Position numbers and translations under genes: made by a program
NCBI GenBank assembly: GCA_027491485.1
Contig: JAOZGR010000002.1
Coordinates: 1-64,000, forward strand
Reading direction: 5' to 3'
DNA length: 64,000 nucleotides
Source of the DNA: Thermoproteota archaeon
GTDB lineage: Archaea > Korarchaeota > Korarchaeia > Korarchaeales > Korarchaeaceae
Notes under the pieces: generated by a model
The model's input: the letters and a program-made list of their open reading frames with translations, nothing else
What the model was told of the DNA's origin: nothing
Database searches by the model: none
In this document: positions 7,435-15,397 of the stretch, piece by piece
How the letters are laid out: each line of letters starts with the position of its first letter
Numbering within the stretch: the first letter of the stretch is position 1

Positions 7435-9398
7435 GGAAGGTATTTAGAAGGTTATCCGACCTAAATGAGGTACTTACCATACTAGCTAGGTACCCACCTC
7501 CCGAGAGAGTAGAGGAGGTAGATCTACCAGATGCCCTAGGAAGGGTGCTTGCAGAAGACGTAGTCTCCAACGTAGATGTTCCTAGCTTCGATAGGGCCGC
7601 CGTTGATGGTTATGCTGTCCGAGCAGAGGATACGTTCTGGGCTGATGAAGATAATCCTGTTAAGCTGAAGGTGATCGGTAAGTCTTCCGCAGGACACCCC
7701 TTCTTAGGAGAAATTGGTCCTAACGAGGCAGTTGAAATAGCTACCGGAGCCGCAATTCCAAAGGGAGCTAATGCCGTGGTTATGGAGGAATACACTAGTA
7801 AGGAAGGTAGTCACATACTGGTATATAGAGCAGCCTCGCCGGGTAGCCACATTCATGGAGCTGGGTCCGACATAAGACGTGGAGAGACAGTAGTGTACAG
7901 AGGTACGGTATTATCAGCTAGAGAGATAGGTGTCTTGGCTGCAGTAGGAATTAAAAGGGTCAAAGTATTCTCAAAGCCAAGAATTGGCATCTTCTCAACC
8001 GGAGATGAGCTCGTTCCCCCTGGGCAACCTCTTGAGTTCGGGAAAGTATACGATGTAAATTCTTTCACCATTTTCAGTTCTGTTAAAAGGGATGGCGGTC
8101 TCCCGGTAATGTTAGGAATACTCCCAGATAGCTACGAGAAGATTAAGGAGGCCCTAAGTGATGCGTTAGAGAGATCCGATCTGGTGCTGCTATCCGGAAG
8201 TACGAGCGTTGGTGCTGGTGACATTATGTACAAGATTCTAGATGAATTAGGGCCTCCAGGCGTCTTAGTCCATGGAATAGCGATCCATCCTGGAAAGCCT
8301 ACGATAATAGCTGATTCTAGGGGAAAGCTCATAATTGGGCTACCGGGATATCCCACGAGCGCACTTACTATATATAATACCATAGTCTCTCCACTCATAA
8401 GGAGATGGAGTAGAAAGCTGGAAGAAGGAGAAAAATTGGTTAGGGCTATAGCTGCGGAGCGGATATTTGGAGAAAAAGGTAGGAAAGACCTACTTCCCGT
8501 TCACCTAGTAGGAATAGGGAACCAGGAGATACTAGCTTTTCCAGTTCCTACAGGGTCCGAAGCTATTACTACACTCTCTAGAGCTGATGGCTATATAGTG
8601 CTTGAGAAGAATCAGGAGATAGTAGAAGAAGGGGAAGAAGTGCTCGTCTACCTATATGAGGGGGCTAGAATAGCTGATGTGTCTGTTATAGGGAGTCATT
8701 GTCTGGGGCTTGAGCTAATACTATCTGAGTTGAGGTCTAGAGGCCATTATGTTAAGACAGTTTTCTTAGGTTCTACGGGTGGTTTCAAGGCGATAAGTAG
8801 GAGGGAAGCAGACATCTCTGGTGTTCATGCACTAGATCCTGAAACTGGTCAGTATAATATTCCCTTTATAGAGAGCTTCTCTTTAGAAGGCAAAGCTGTC
8901 TTAGTGAGAGGGTATGTGAGGGAGCAGGGGCTTATAGTGCGTAAGGGGAATCCTAAAGACATTAAGTCAATAAGGGATTTATTGGAGAGAGACGACCTCA
9001 CGATAATAAATAGGAATAAAGGATCCGGTACCAGAATTCTATTCGACTCCCTCCTGAAGAGAGGGGCTGAGGAGGAAGGAATTCCCTTTGATAGGCTGGT
9101 TAAAAGAATCAAGGGATACTGGAATGAGGCAAAGTCCCATAGTGCCGTTGCAGCGGCTGTATACTATGGAATCGCTGATGTCGGTATTGGAATAAAAACT
9201 GCGGCTAGGCTCTACGATTTAGATTTTATACATTTAGCAGATGAAAGATATGATTTCTTAATCAGGAGGGATTCCATAGAAAAACTAGCTGTTAGAGATT
9301 TTATGTCATTATTAACGGAACCTCATATCAAGAGAAGATTAAAAGGATTAGATGGTATCCGAGTCGATGAGGATATGGGCCGTATCATTTATGAATAG
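7431..9398 (+). CDS. moeA: MoeA fused to a periplasmic-binding-like domain
   Basis: Residues about 1-400 form a second complete MoeA (DVPSFDRAAVDGYAVRAED, GSTSVGAGD, GLPGYPTSA). Residues about 400-655 form a LysR-substrate-binding/PBP-like domain (IGSHCLGLELI, GSTGGFKAISRREADISGVHALDPETGQYN, GSGTRILFD). This MoeA-PBP architecture is a known archaeal and bacterial family in molybdopterin synthesis; the second domain presumably senses or holds a molybdate/tungstate-related ligand, which is inference. It is translationally coupled to the upstream moeA. Two MoeA paralogues in hyperthermophiles are often linked to Mo versus W use. Its 3' end overlaps the convergent moaB by 14 nt. Confidence 0.95.
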   Translation: MRKVFRRLSDLNEVLTILARYPPPERVEEVDLPDALGRVLAEDVVSNVDVPSFDRAAVDGYAVRAEDTFWADEDNPVKLKVIGKSSAGHPFLGEIGPNEAVEIATGAAIPKGANAVVMEEYTSKEGSHILVYRAASPGSHIHGAGSDIRRGETVVYRGTVLSAREIGVLAAVGIKRVKVFSKPRIGIFSTGDELVPPGQPLEFGKVYDVNSFTIFSSVKRDGGLPVMLGILPDSYEKIKEALSDALERSDLVLLSGSTSVGAGDIMYKILDELGPPGVLVHGIAIHPGKPTIIADSRGKLIIGLPGYPTSALTIYNTIVSPLIRRWSRKLEEGEKLVRAIAAERIFGEKGRKDLLPVHLVGIGNQEILAFPVPTGSEAITTLSRADGYIVLEKNQEIVEEGEEVLVYLYEGARIADVSVIGSHCLGLELILSELRSRGHYVKTVFLGSTGGFKAISRREADISGVHALDPETGQYNIPFIESFSLEGKAVLVRGYVREQGLIVRKGNPKDIKSIRDLLERDDLTIINRNKGSGTRILFDSLLKRGAEEEGIPFDRLVKRIKGYWNEAKSHSAVAAAVYYGIADVGIGIKTAARLYDLDFIHLADERYDFLIRRDSIEKLAVRDFMSLLTEPHIKRRLKGLDGIRVDEDMGRIIYE

Positions 9399-9909
9399 CA
9401 TTGCCTCTAGCCAACCAAACTAGATGGGGTGCTTCCGGAAGTATTAGCTTCTCTAAAGCTAATTCAACACCATCAGGCGATCCAGGTAGTGCGAAGACTA
9501 GACTATTGGAATAAACCCCAGCAAGTGCTCTACTAGCTACGGCAGCACTTCCAATTCGTGAGTAGCTGATCCATCTGAATAATTCGCCGAATCCCGGTAT
9601 TTCCTTATCTAATAAAGGTTTAATCGCCTCAGGGGTAATGTCGTTAGGATGCACGCCTGTCCCTCCACAGAAAATGATAACATCAGAGTCTCTGACGGAT
9701 TCCAAAAGTGATGATCTTATTGCAGTCATATCATCAGGAATTATCTCCTTTCTCCTGACTATGTGACCCTTTTCGGAGATCTTCTTTCCAGCTATTTCTC
9801 CCGTAACGTCTAGCCCACCAGTTCCTCTAGCTCTAGAGGAACTAACTATGAATATTGAGAAATAGAGCTTCTTAGGAGCATGCTGTTTGTGTTTATTAGG
9901 TACAGACAT
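9385..9909 (-). CDS. moaB: molybdenum cofactor biosynthesis protein MoaB/MogA family
   Basis: Catalyses adenylylation of molybdopterin in archaea (MoaB acts there in place of MogA). The MPT-binding fold is recognised by SSSRARGTGGLDVTGE, the IIFCGGTGVHPNDITPEA motif (residues about 94-111) with its catalytic aspartate, GFGELFRWISYSRIG and ALPGSPDGVELAL. About 14 residues precede the core. It is divergent from the DtxR-type gene with one A/T block near 9937 roughly 28-30 nt from both starts, and it converges on the moeA fusion, making a compact cofactor cluster. Confidence 0.93.
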   Translation of the reverse strand: MSVPNKHKQHAPKKLYFSIFIVSSSRARGTGGLDVTGEIAGKKISEKGHIVRRKEIIPDDMTAIRSSLLESVRDSDVIIFCGGTGVHPNDITPEAIKPLLDKEIPGFGELFRWISYSRIGSAAVASRALAGVYSNSLVFALPGSPDGVELALEKLILPEAPHLVWLARGNAIHK

Positions 9910-9966
9910 ATGTGAACCAGAAGACTAACTTAATATTCTTTTATCAACCTTACTCGTGAGGTATAC

Positions 9967-10419
9967 ATGGGGCATAGGAGACAGGAAACAGAAATAACGC
10001 TTGGTTTACAGGAGTATCTAACGGCCATACTTAGGCTGAAGAGAAGGGGTAAGAAAGTAGTGAGGGTTAAAGAACTTGCTGAGGAGATGAAGGTTAAACT
10101 TTCTAGCGTTACTGATGCTGCAAAGAGACTGTCAAGAATGGGATTGATTCAATACGAGAAATATGGATACATAGATCTAACACCTGAAGGCGAAGAAGTT
10201 GCTTTAAGGTTAAGTAAAAGGGAAGAGATCCTTCTGAAGTTCTTATCGGAGATCTTGAGATTAGATGAGGCTGTTGTGAGGGAAGAGGCCTGCTGGATGG
10301 AGCATGGGGTAAGCGAGGCCACAATAGATAGATTATCACAGCTAATGGAATTCTTGAGCAATTGCGTAGATAAATTTGATGAAAGATTCTCTAAATATTT
10401 AGAATACAGAGAATGTTAG
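9967..10419 (+). CDS. DtxR/MntR-family metal-dependent transcriptional regulator
   Basis: The N-terminal winged helix (residues about 10-70: EYLTAILRL...VRVKELAEEMKVKLSSVTDAAKRLSRMGLI) matches the iron/manganese-dependent repressor family, followed by the dimerisation domain whose EEACWMEHGVSEATIDRL segment (about 99-116) carries the Cys/Met-Glu-His metal ligand pattern. There is no C-terminal SH3/FeoA-like domain, so it is the short MntR-like form. Such proteins repress metal uptake genes when loaded with Fe2+ or Mn2+. A DtxR-like box before feoA at 62436-62449 is a candidate target. GAGGT precedes the ATG by 5-6 nt. Confidence 0.9.
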   Translation: MGHRRQETEITLGLQEYLTAILRLKRRGKKVVRVKELAEEMKVKLSSVTDAAKRLSRMGLIQYEKYGYIDLTPEGEEVALRLSKREEILLKFLSEILRLDEAVVREEACWMEHGVSEATIDRLSQLMEFLSNCVDKFDERFSKYLEYREC

Positions 10420-10542
10420 CCGTCTAAAACATAATTGTGAGAGTTAACCGCGCTTACGAGATCAGTTTTATGGATATAGGGTCGAATTAAAAAGTTAAAT
10501 AGAATCACGCACTTTATACCGAGGCCTTAGGAGGTGTTGAGC

Positions 10543-10770
10543 ATGGCCAAGTACAAGATAGTCCAGGATAGGGAATCCTGTATAGCTGATGGAGTTTGTG
10601 CCTCACTCTGCCCAGATAACTGGATCATGGATGAAGATGGACTGGCTTCTCCAATAAAAACTGAACTTGATGACCTTGGATGCAATATGGAAGCTGCAGA
10701 AGCCTGCCCTGTCAACATAATACATATATACGAGATAAAAGAGGATGGATCTGAAGTTCAACTGATCTAA
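10543..10770 (+). CDS. fdx: single-cluster ferredoxin with Asp ligand
   Basis: Soluble electron carrier of 75 residues. The cluster ligands read C13, D16, C19 and C55, with extra cysteines C23 and C47. This is the pattern of Pyrococcus furiosus ferredoxin, in which Asp14 replaces the second cysteine of the 4Fe-4S site and the two spare cysteines form a disulfide. The Asp-ligated iron makes the cluster convertible between 3Fe and 4Fe forms in that protein; the same behaviour here is inferred. AGGAGGTG at 10529-10536 sets the ATG at 10543 rather than the upstream GTG. TATA-like AATTAAAAAGTTAAAT lies at about 10483-10499. Confidence 0.92.
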   Translation: MAKYKIVQDRESCIADGVCASLCPDNWIMDEDGLASPIKTELDDLGCNMEAAEACPVNIIHIYEIKEDGSEVQLI

Positions 10771-10795
10771 GCTAAACCTTCTTCTTTTTTAGAAA

Positions 10796-11117
10796 GGGCG
10801 GTGGGCTCCCCCGAGGTGGATGTAAGGTCTGTGGGGTTACCCTCATCTCGGGGGGTGCTCGCCCCAGCCTCCCAGCAGCGCTGACCGTCCACCTTAGGGA
10901 TGCTCCCTTCCGGGCCTGACCCGTTTCGGTGGTAAAGGGGCTGACCTCCTCCCTCCGGAGGAGGATACCCCACCGGCAGCCCGCTGGAGCCGGGGATCAT
11001 AGCTCCCGAGATGGGGCCTTTCCCCCACATCCCGACATCGCCCTCGGGGGTTACTGGCCCCGGCATTAGCCTTCCGGAGGAGGGGACGGCTACTCCCCCG
11101 GCCCTACCCCACCGCCC
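10796..11117 (-). ncRNA. ffs: signal recognition particle (7S) RNA
   Basis: The minus strand carries the universally conserved helix 8 segment GTCAGGCCCGGAAGGGAGCA (10901-10920), preceded by the ACCGAAACGGG part and followed by the complementary arm. The two ends pair as archaeal helix 1: GGGCGGTGGG at the 5' end (11117 down to 11108) with CCCACCGCCC at the 3' end (10805-10796). The whole region is far more GC-rich than the flanking genes. A TATA element CCTTTTTTATTG at 11137-11148 is 25 nt upstream of the inferred 5' end. Its protein partner SRP54 is encoded at 36791-38107. A long open frame across this stretch is an artefact of GC content. Confidence 0.97.
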
Positions 11118-11136
11118 GGGTAGTATTAGCTGTCCA

Positions 11137-11148
11137 CAATAAAAAAGG
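11137..11148 (-). promoter_or_regulatory. TATA element of the SRP RNA gene
   Basis: CCTTTTTTATTG on the minus strand, centred 25 nt before the first base of helix 1 of the SRP RNA, as expected for a strong archaeal promoter. Confidence 0.7.
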
Positions 11149-11199
11149 TGATTGACATCCAGCACGGGTAATACGTTAGATATTATACCCGTCCTCGCA

Positions 11200-11874
11200 T
11201 TAAATCGAAAAGACCCTAACCTCTTCCCCGTATGCCACGTATACCTCATCCGCTAGATTTGTGAATATCCCTACGTCCACAACCCCGGGATATAGCTTTA
11301 TTTGCTTCTCTAAGCTCTCAGGATCTTCTATTGGTTTACAATAAGCATCTATTATGTAATTACCATTATCTGAGACGAAGAGGGCCCCATTTATCTCTCT
11401 AAGCCTTATTCCTACATTAAGTGATTGCTCCAGCACCCTTAATGTCCACTCTAGGCCATAGGGAAGAACTTCTATTGGCAAGGGCTTTCTCGTACATAGC
11501 CTCTCGACAACTTTTGTATGGTCAGCTATTATCACATAGTAGTCACTACTTGCAGCCAATATCTTTTCCCTGACAAGGGCGCCTCCACCACCCTTTAGTA
11601 AGTTAAGATCACTATCTATTTCATCAGCACCATCTATAGTGATCTCAGGTTTCCCATAACTGGGATCGACGATTTCAAGGTTGTTCTCACGAGCTATGGC
11701 CTCTATTTGACTCGATGAAGGAATCACCTTAATCTTTCGAGCCAGCTGGGAGGAGGAGAGTGCCTCGACGAATTTGGCTACTGTCGTCCCCGAGCCGAGA
11801 CCCAGAAGATCTATCCCTTCGACTAGTTTTAGTACATGTCTAGCTACTATGGTCTTCTCTAACTCGACGTCCAT
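11200..11874 (-). CDS. rpiA: ribose-5-phosphate isomerase A
   Basis: Interconverts ribose-5-phosphate and ribulose-5-phosphate. Family motifs are complete: GLGSGTTVAKFVEAL (residues about 25-39), the DGADEIDSDLNLLKGGGGALVREKILA block containing the catalytic acidic residues and lysine, and a C-terminal GVVDVGIFTNLADEVYVAYGEEV. Length 224 is typical. Start codon at 11874 is 4 nt downstream of the stop of the DRG-like gene, so it is in that operon. The SRP RNA gene lies immediately downstream with its own promoter. Together with the hexuloisomerase at 19.7 kb it suggests ribulose-monophosphate-type pentose synthesis. Confidence 0.96.
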   Translation of the reverse strand: MDVELEKTIVARHVLKLVEGIDLLGLGSGTTVAKFVEALSSSQLARKIKVIPSSSQIEAIARENNLEIVDPSYGKPEITIDGADEIDSDLNLLKGGGGALVREKILAASSDYYVIIADHTKVVERLCTRKPLPIEVLPYGLEWTLRVLEQSLNVGIRLREINGALFVSDNGNYIIDAYCKPIEDPESLEKQIKLYPGVVDVGIFTNLADEVYVAYGEEVRVFSI

Positions 11875-11878
11875 GCCA

Positions 11879-13045
11879 TCACCTTGTGACTATCTCAACG
11901 ATATCCATGTCCTCTAGGATGAAGTCAGGGCCTACCTTCATTGGAGAGTATGAAAGCCTATCTGACCATACTTTGGCGTATCTGAATCGCTCTCTAAATG
12001 ATTGATGGATTGCTCCGGCCAGATCTAGGACTGTAGATCCTCTAGATAGTATTACAGCTCTATCAGACGGTTTTTTCTCATTTCTGGATTTTGTAAATAC
12101 TCTTATGAGTCCTAGCTCCTTCATAATAGCCTCTCCGATTTCATCCTTAGAAGGGAGTCCCCTCGGGAACGGAATTATCATTACAGCCTTATTTCCATAC
12201 TTCTGTTCGATCTTCTCTACCACAGAGGTGGTCCTGAGTAGATCTGTCCTCGTAATGAACACTATGAAGGGTTTATACTTTTTCTCACCGAAGACGGCTT
12301 CCTCTACATCCTCCAGAGTAACTTTGCCCTCTATCTCCACCCATGCCCTATCTATACCGTAGGAGGAGAGTAATTTCCTGACATCTCTCTCGGTTCCATC
12401 TAGTATCTTGCCCTTGTTCACGATTATTATTGTGGGCGCCGCCCTGCTCCTCCTTATCCGCACTCGACCACTTGGTCGCTCTAGAGATATCCCTCTAGAC
12501 TCAAGTAGGCTGATTAGCTCATCTACCTGGCTAGATGGATCTTCTAACGCATTAACAACAAGCCCTAGAACGTCAGCATTCCCTGCTATTGCTATTGCCA
12601 AGTTAGAAGGTCCTCCTTGCCCTCCCTGGATTAAAGGAGGTGCCTCCACCACTTGAATCTGGGCTCCCTTGAATTCCATCATCCCTTCAACAGGTCTAAG
12701 TGTCGTAAATGGGTTAGAGGAGACCTCTACCCTCGCATTCGTCAGAGAAGCTAATATGGTGCTCCTACCGGAATTAGTATATCCTACTAAGGCTAACTGA
12801 GCCGCTCCTCTCTTTTCTACAAATAATGTAGGGCCTTTCGATTTTTTCCTTGCTTTCCTCCTCTCGATCTCTTCTCTGAGTTCGGCCATCCTCCTCTTTA
12901 TGAATTTCTCCATTTTCTCCGTTCCTTTGTGTTTGGGGATTAATGCATAAAACTCCCTAAGTTTTTGGAGCTTCTCCTCTGGAGTTTTAGCCTTAGAATA
13001 CTCCTCCCACTTAGCCTGAGCCTCAGGCGGGAGGTTGGTAGGCAT
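11879..13045 (-). CDS. DRG/OBG-like GTPase with TGS domain, degenerate G motifs
   Basis: Translation-associated TRAFAC GTPase of the DRG type. A basic N-terminal helical region (residues about 1-70, GTEKMEKFIKRRMAELREEIERRKARKKSK) is followed by the G domain and a C-terminal TGS domain (about 322-388). The P-loop reads GYTNSGRST, with arginine in place of the usual lysine; switch II reads EAPPL instead of D-x-P-G; NKGK stands near the NKxD position. GTP hydrolysis may therefore be altered. The fold assignment is secure from GAAQLALVGYTNSG...NPFTTLRPVEGMM and the TGS. Its stop overlaps nothing; rpiA follows after 4 nt and mbf1 precedes with a 1-nt overlap. Confidence 0.88.
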   Translation of the reverse strand: MPTNLPPEAQAKWEEYSKAKTPEEKLQKLREFYALIPKHKGTEKMEKFIKRRMAELREEIERRKARKKSKGPTLFVEKRGAAQLALVGYTNSGRSTILASLTNARVEVSSNPFTTLRPVEGMMEFKGAQIQVVEAPPLIQGGQGGPSNLAIAIAGNADVLGLVVNALEDPSSQVDELISLLESRGISLERPSGRVRIRRSRAAPTIIIVNKGKILDGTERDVRKLLSSYGIDRAWVEIEGKVTLEDVEEAVFGEKKYKPFIVFITRTDLLRTTSVVEKIEQKYGNKAVMIIPFPRGLPSKDEIGEAIMKELGLIRVFTKSRNEKKPSDRAVILSRGSTVLDLAGAIHQSFRERFRYAKVWSDRLSYSPMKVGPDFILEDMDIVEIVTR

Positions 13046-13626
13046 TACTTCTTCCTCCTCTTCTTCTTTATTTCTACAGCCTCACCTAATGTAATAGACC
13101 TTAGAGTTATCTGAGGTGAGGTCTCAGGTAGTGCAGATGTACTTCTCTCTGGATTTCTCTGAATTATGCTTACCTCTAATAATTTTTCTATATTACTTGC
13201 AATCTCGTATGAGGGAACAACCCTCTGAGCCTCTATGTTCCTAAGAAGAGAGGCTTTTATATTTAGGGCTGCTGCTACTTGCTCTACTGTTAAACCGAGG
13301 GATTCTCTGGCCTCCCTTACTATACTACCATAATTCTCAACGTAGTCTATCTCCTCAATTCTAGGTCGTTTCTTGACAGTAGGTACCCCTTTAGGAGGCT
13401 TTCTCGGAGGTTCTCGTTTAAGAGTTGCTTCTGCTTTGGTATTGGCTATCTTAACCTTTTTCTCCTTTAGTCTATCCTTTCTTATCTTCCTAGCGCAGCT
13501 GGGACATACTTGTGCTTTATATCCTTCCAAGTCAACAGTTATTGGTTTACCTACGAAAGTTCCGCCACATATTTCACATACATATACGCTCTCTGACAAA
13601 GGTCCTTGGCACCCAAACCTAACCAC
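13045..13626 (-). CDS. mbf1: multiprotein bridging factor 1 homologue
   Basis: Archaeal MBF1 has an N-terminal zinc ribbon and a C-terminal Cro/CI-type helix-turn-helix. Both are visible: VCEICGGTFVGKPITVDLEGYKAQVCPSCARKI (residues about 16-48) and YGSIVREARESLGLTVEQVAAALNIKASLLRNIEAQRVVPSYEIASNIEKLL (about 100-150). The protein associates with ribosomes in archaea and may couple to transcription. A linker rich in lysine and proline joins the domains. The start is GTG at 13626; an N-terminal extension of about 13 residues precedes the ribbon. It is divergent from the NAC gene across 40 bp. Confidence 0.93.
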   Translation of the reverse strand: MVRFGCQGPLSESVYVCEICGGTFVGKPITVDLEGYKAQVCPSCARKIRKDRLKEKKVKIANTKAEATLKREPPRKPPKGVPTVKKRPRIEEIDYVENYGSIVREARESLGLTVEQVAAALNIKASLLRNIEAQRVVPSYEIASNIEKLLEVSIIQRNPERSTSALPETSPQITLRSITLGEAVEIKKKRRKK

Positions 13627-13666
13627 ATTAGGTAAACTTTAGTTTTATCATAATGATTCAATTGGC

Positions 13667-14017
13667 ATGATGAGAAAGTTCAGGCCTAAGGATCTTGAGA
13701 AGATGCTAAGGAGCATGGGCGTGAAGGTAAGAAGTTTAGAGGCTGAAGAGGTGATAATCAATCTGAAAGGAGGTGAATCCCTGAGGATAGTTAATCCTCA
13801 GGTTACAATAACGAAAGTAGGTGGAGAAGAAATCTTTCAGATCATGGGTCATGTCGAGAGAGTGCCTGAGGAGGAACCAAAATATGAGCCATCCGAGGAG
13901 GATATAGCTCTAGTGGCATCCCAAGCAGGTGTAGATCACGAGACCGCGAGGAAAGCACTTATAGAGACCGGTGGGGACCTCGCTCAGGCCATTCTTAAAC
14001 TCCAAGAGGGGATTTAA
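13667..14017 (+). CDS. nac: nascent polypeptide-associated complex protein
   Basis: Archaeal NAC homodimer subunit, bound at the ribosomal exit tunnel. The NAC beta-barrel domain spans about residues 25-70 (VIINLKGGESLRIVNPQVTITKVGGEEIFQIMG), and a UBA domain closes the protein (about 78-115: SEEDIALVASQAGVDHETARKALIETGGDLAQAILKLQ). The order and the length of 116 are standard for archaea. Two adjacent ATGs (13667 and 13670) are possible. The stop codon directly abuts the TTG start of the HIT gene, so both are in one operon. Confidence 0.96.
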   Translation: MMRKFRPKDLEKMLRSMGVKVRSLEAEEVIINLKGGESLRIVNPQVTITKVGGEEIFQIMGHVERVPEEEPKYEPSEEDIALVASQAGVDHETARKALIETGGDLAQAILKLQEGI

Positions 14018-14536
14018 TTGAGCTTACGAAGGCTATGGGCTGTATGGAGGATGCCCTACATTAAATTACTAGCTAGTGAAGAGGAGAGGGAGTGCATATT
14101 TTGCACTCTACCTGCGATGGAGAGGGACAGGGAGAATTTAATTCTATACAGATCCGAGCTCTCGTTTATTATAATGAATAGATATCCTTACAACCCAGGG
14201 CACCTGATGGTAGCTCCTTACAGGCATGTAGGAGACGTAGATAAGCTAACAGATGATGAGGCGGTGGATATATGGAGGCTGATAAAACTCTCTATCCTAA
14301 CATTGAGGAGAGCTATGAGCCCAGAAGGATTCAATATTGGAGCGAATATAGGTAAAGCCGCTGGTGCAGGATTTGAGGGGCATATACATATACATGTGGT
14401 CCCAAGATGGAGCGGTGATACCAACTTCATGCCACTGATAGGCAATACGAAAGTAGTTAGCGACGCTCTGCATAATACGTACGATGAACTGAAGAAGACT
14501 CTTGAAGAGGTATTGAGAGGAATGTCGGGTAGATAG
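14018..14536 (+). CDS. HIT-family nucleotide hydrolase/transferase
   Basis: Histidine-triad protein; the catalytic motif GHIHIHVVPRW (H-x-H-x-H) is at residues about 122-132 and CIFC near residue 27-30 gives half of the metal site of zinc-containing HIT proteins. MNRYPYNPGHLMVAPYRHV is the Fhit/Ap4A-type segment. Members hydrolyse or phosphorolyse AMP derivatives such as dinucleoside polyphosphates; the substrate here is not determinable. Translation probably begins at TTG 14018, with GAGGGG 8-9 nt upstream inside the NAC gene, so it is translationally coupled. Confidence 0.9.
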   Translation: MSLRRLWAVWRMPYIKLLASEEERECIFCTLPAMERDRENLILYRSELSFIIMNRYPYNPGHLMVAPYRHVGDVDKLTDDEAVDIWRLIKLSILTLRRAMSPEGFNIGANIGKAAGAGFEGHIHIHVVPRWSGDTNFMPLIGNTKVVSDALHNTYDELKKTLEEVLRGMSGR

Positions 14537-14593
14537 TTGGCATCTTTTTACCATCAGAGAAAAGCTTTATTTATCAATAGGCCCTTCTGCCCA

Positions 14594-14667
14594 GGGGCCG
14601 TGGTCTAGCTTGGTAGGATGCCGGCCTCGGGAGCCGGAGGTCCCGGGTTCAAATCCCGGCGGCCCCA
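14594..14667 (+). tRNA. tRNA-Pro (CGG)
   Basis: Cloverleaf with acceptor GGGGCCG/CGGCCCC, anticodon stem CCGGC around loop CTCGGGA (anticodon CGG), and T-arm GGGTTCAAATCCC. No CCA encoded. TATA-like AAAGCTTTATTTA at about 14561-14573. Confidence 0.97.
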
Positions 14668-14733
14668 TTTCTCCAGAGAACATGAAGCAATTTAGTAAAA
14701 CTTATTTGAGAATCCAGACACTATTTATTAGTA

Positions 14734-14808
14734 AGCCCCGGGCGGGATTCGAACCCGCGACCTGCCGCTTACGAGGCGGCCGCTCTAACCGGGCTGAGCT
14801 ACCGGGGC
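14734..14808 (-). tRNA. tRNA-Thr (CGU)
   Basis: Minus-strand cloverleaf with acceptor GCCCCGG/CCGGGGC, anticodon stem CCGC around loop CTCGTAA (anticodon CGT), and T-arm GGGTTCGAATCCC. It shares its acceptor and anticodon stem with the tRNA-Thr(UGU) at 2276. A TATA-like AGTTTATAGT (14831-14840) lies about 28 nt upstream and is shared with the divergent TFE gene. Confidence 0.97.
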
Positions 14809-14857
14809 TATCGGATATGAGATGTTCCCCACTATAAACTTTACTGGATGAGGAAAG

Positions 14858-15397
14858 ATGGACGAAGAGGATTTAGTGGTGCTTGCATTGGCTGTGGTTA
14901 CACATGACCTGAGTATCGCAAAGAAAATGCTACACTTCTCGGAAGACGGTATTCTAGAAGAGGGAGATATGATGGAGAAACTTAGACTGGCTCCTACGGA
15001 ATTGAGACAGTTACTATATAAAATGCAAGATGCCAACCTAGCAGTTCAGCTGGGGACCAAGGAGGATGAGGAGGGAAATCGCCTAACCTACTGGAGGATC
15101 AATAAAGACTTAGCTAGATCCTTCCTACTCAGAAAATTAAGGGAAGCTAGGGACTATCTATTAAAGAGAATGGAAGAAGAGGAATTGGGAGAATACTATG
15201 TCTGCGCAGCCGACCCATCCCATATCAGGCTCAGTTTTGACGAGGTTATTAGTAAGATGGGAGAGTCGGGACTCGTTTGCCCAATATGTGGGGCGATGCT
15301 AGAGCCAGTAGATAGGGAGAGAGTAGTTACCGGGCTTAAGGAGATGTTAGAAGTTTTAAATAAGGCTTTAAGGTCACTGGAAGGAGGGGTTAGTTGA
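14858..15397 (+). CDS. tfe: transcription factor E alpha subunit
   Basis: Archaeal TFIIE-alpha homologue assisting promoter opening with TBP, TFB and RNA polymerase. The N-terminal extended winged helix (residues about 1-95, including LRLAPTELRQLLYKMQDANLA) is followed by a coiled segment and a C-terminal zinc-ribbon region. The second metal half is normal (LVCPICGAML), but the first reads YVCAADPSHIRL: only one cysteine, with a histidine six residues on. Zinc binding may be CHCC or lost. The gene is followed by the DUF2110 gene, its usual archaeal neighbour, with a 4-nt TTGA overlap. The ATG is about 22 nt from a TATA block shared with tRNA-Thr. Confidence 0.88.
   Translation: MDEEDLVVLALAVVTHDLSIAKKMLHFSEDGILEEGDMMEKLRLAPTELRQLLYKMQDANLAVQLGTKEDEEGNRLTYWRINKDLARSFLLRKLREARDYLLKRMEEEELGEYYVCAADPSHIRLSFDEVISKMGESGLVCPICGAMLEPVDRERVVTGLKEMLEVLNKALRSLEGGVS

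Noticed and set aside
10767-11249. 160-codon minus-strand open frame
   Set aside because: It lies across the GC-rich SRP RNA, whose helix 8 motif and pairing ends are unambiguous; the translation is low-complexity and shows no protein family.
14610-14837. Open frame spanning tRNA-Pro and tRNA-Thr
   Set aside because: Generated by two tRNA genes on opposite strands.
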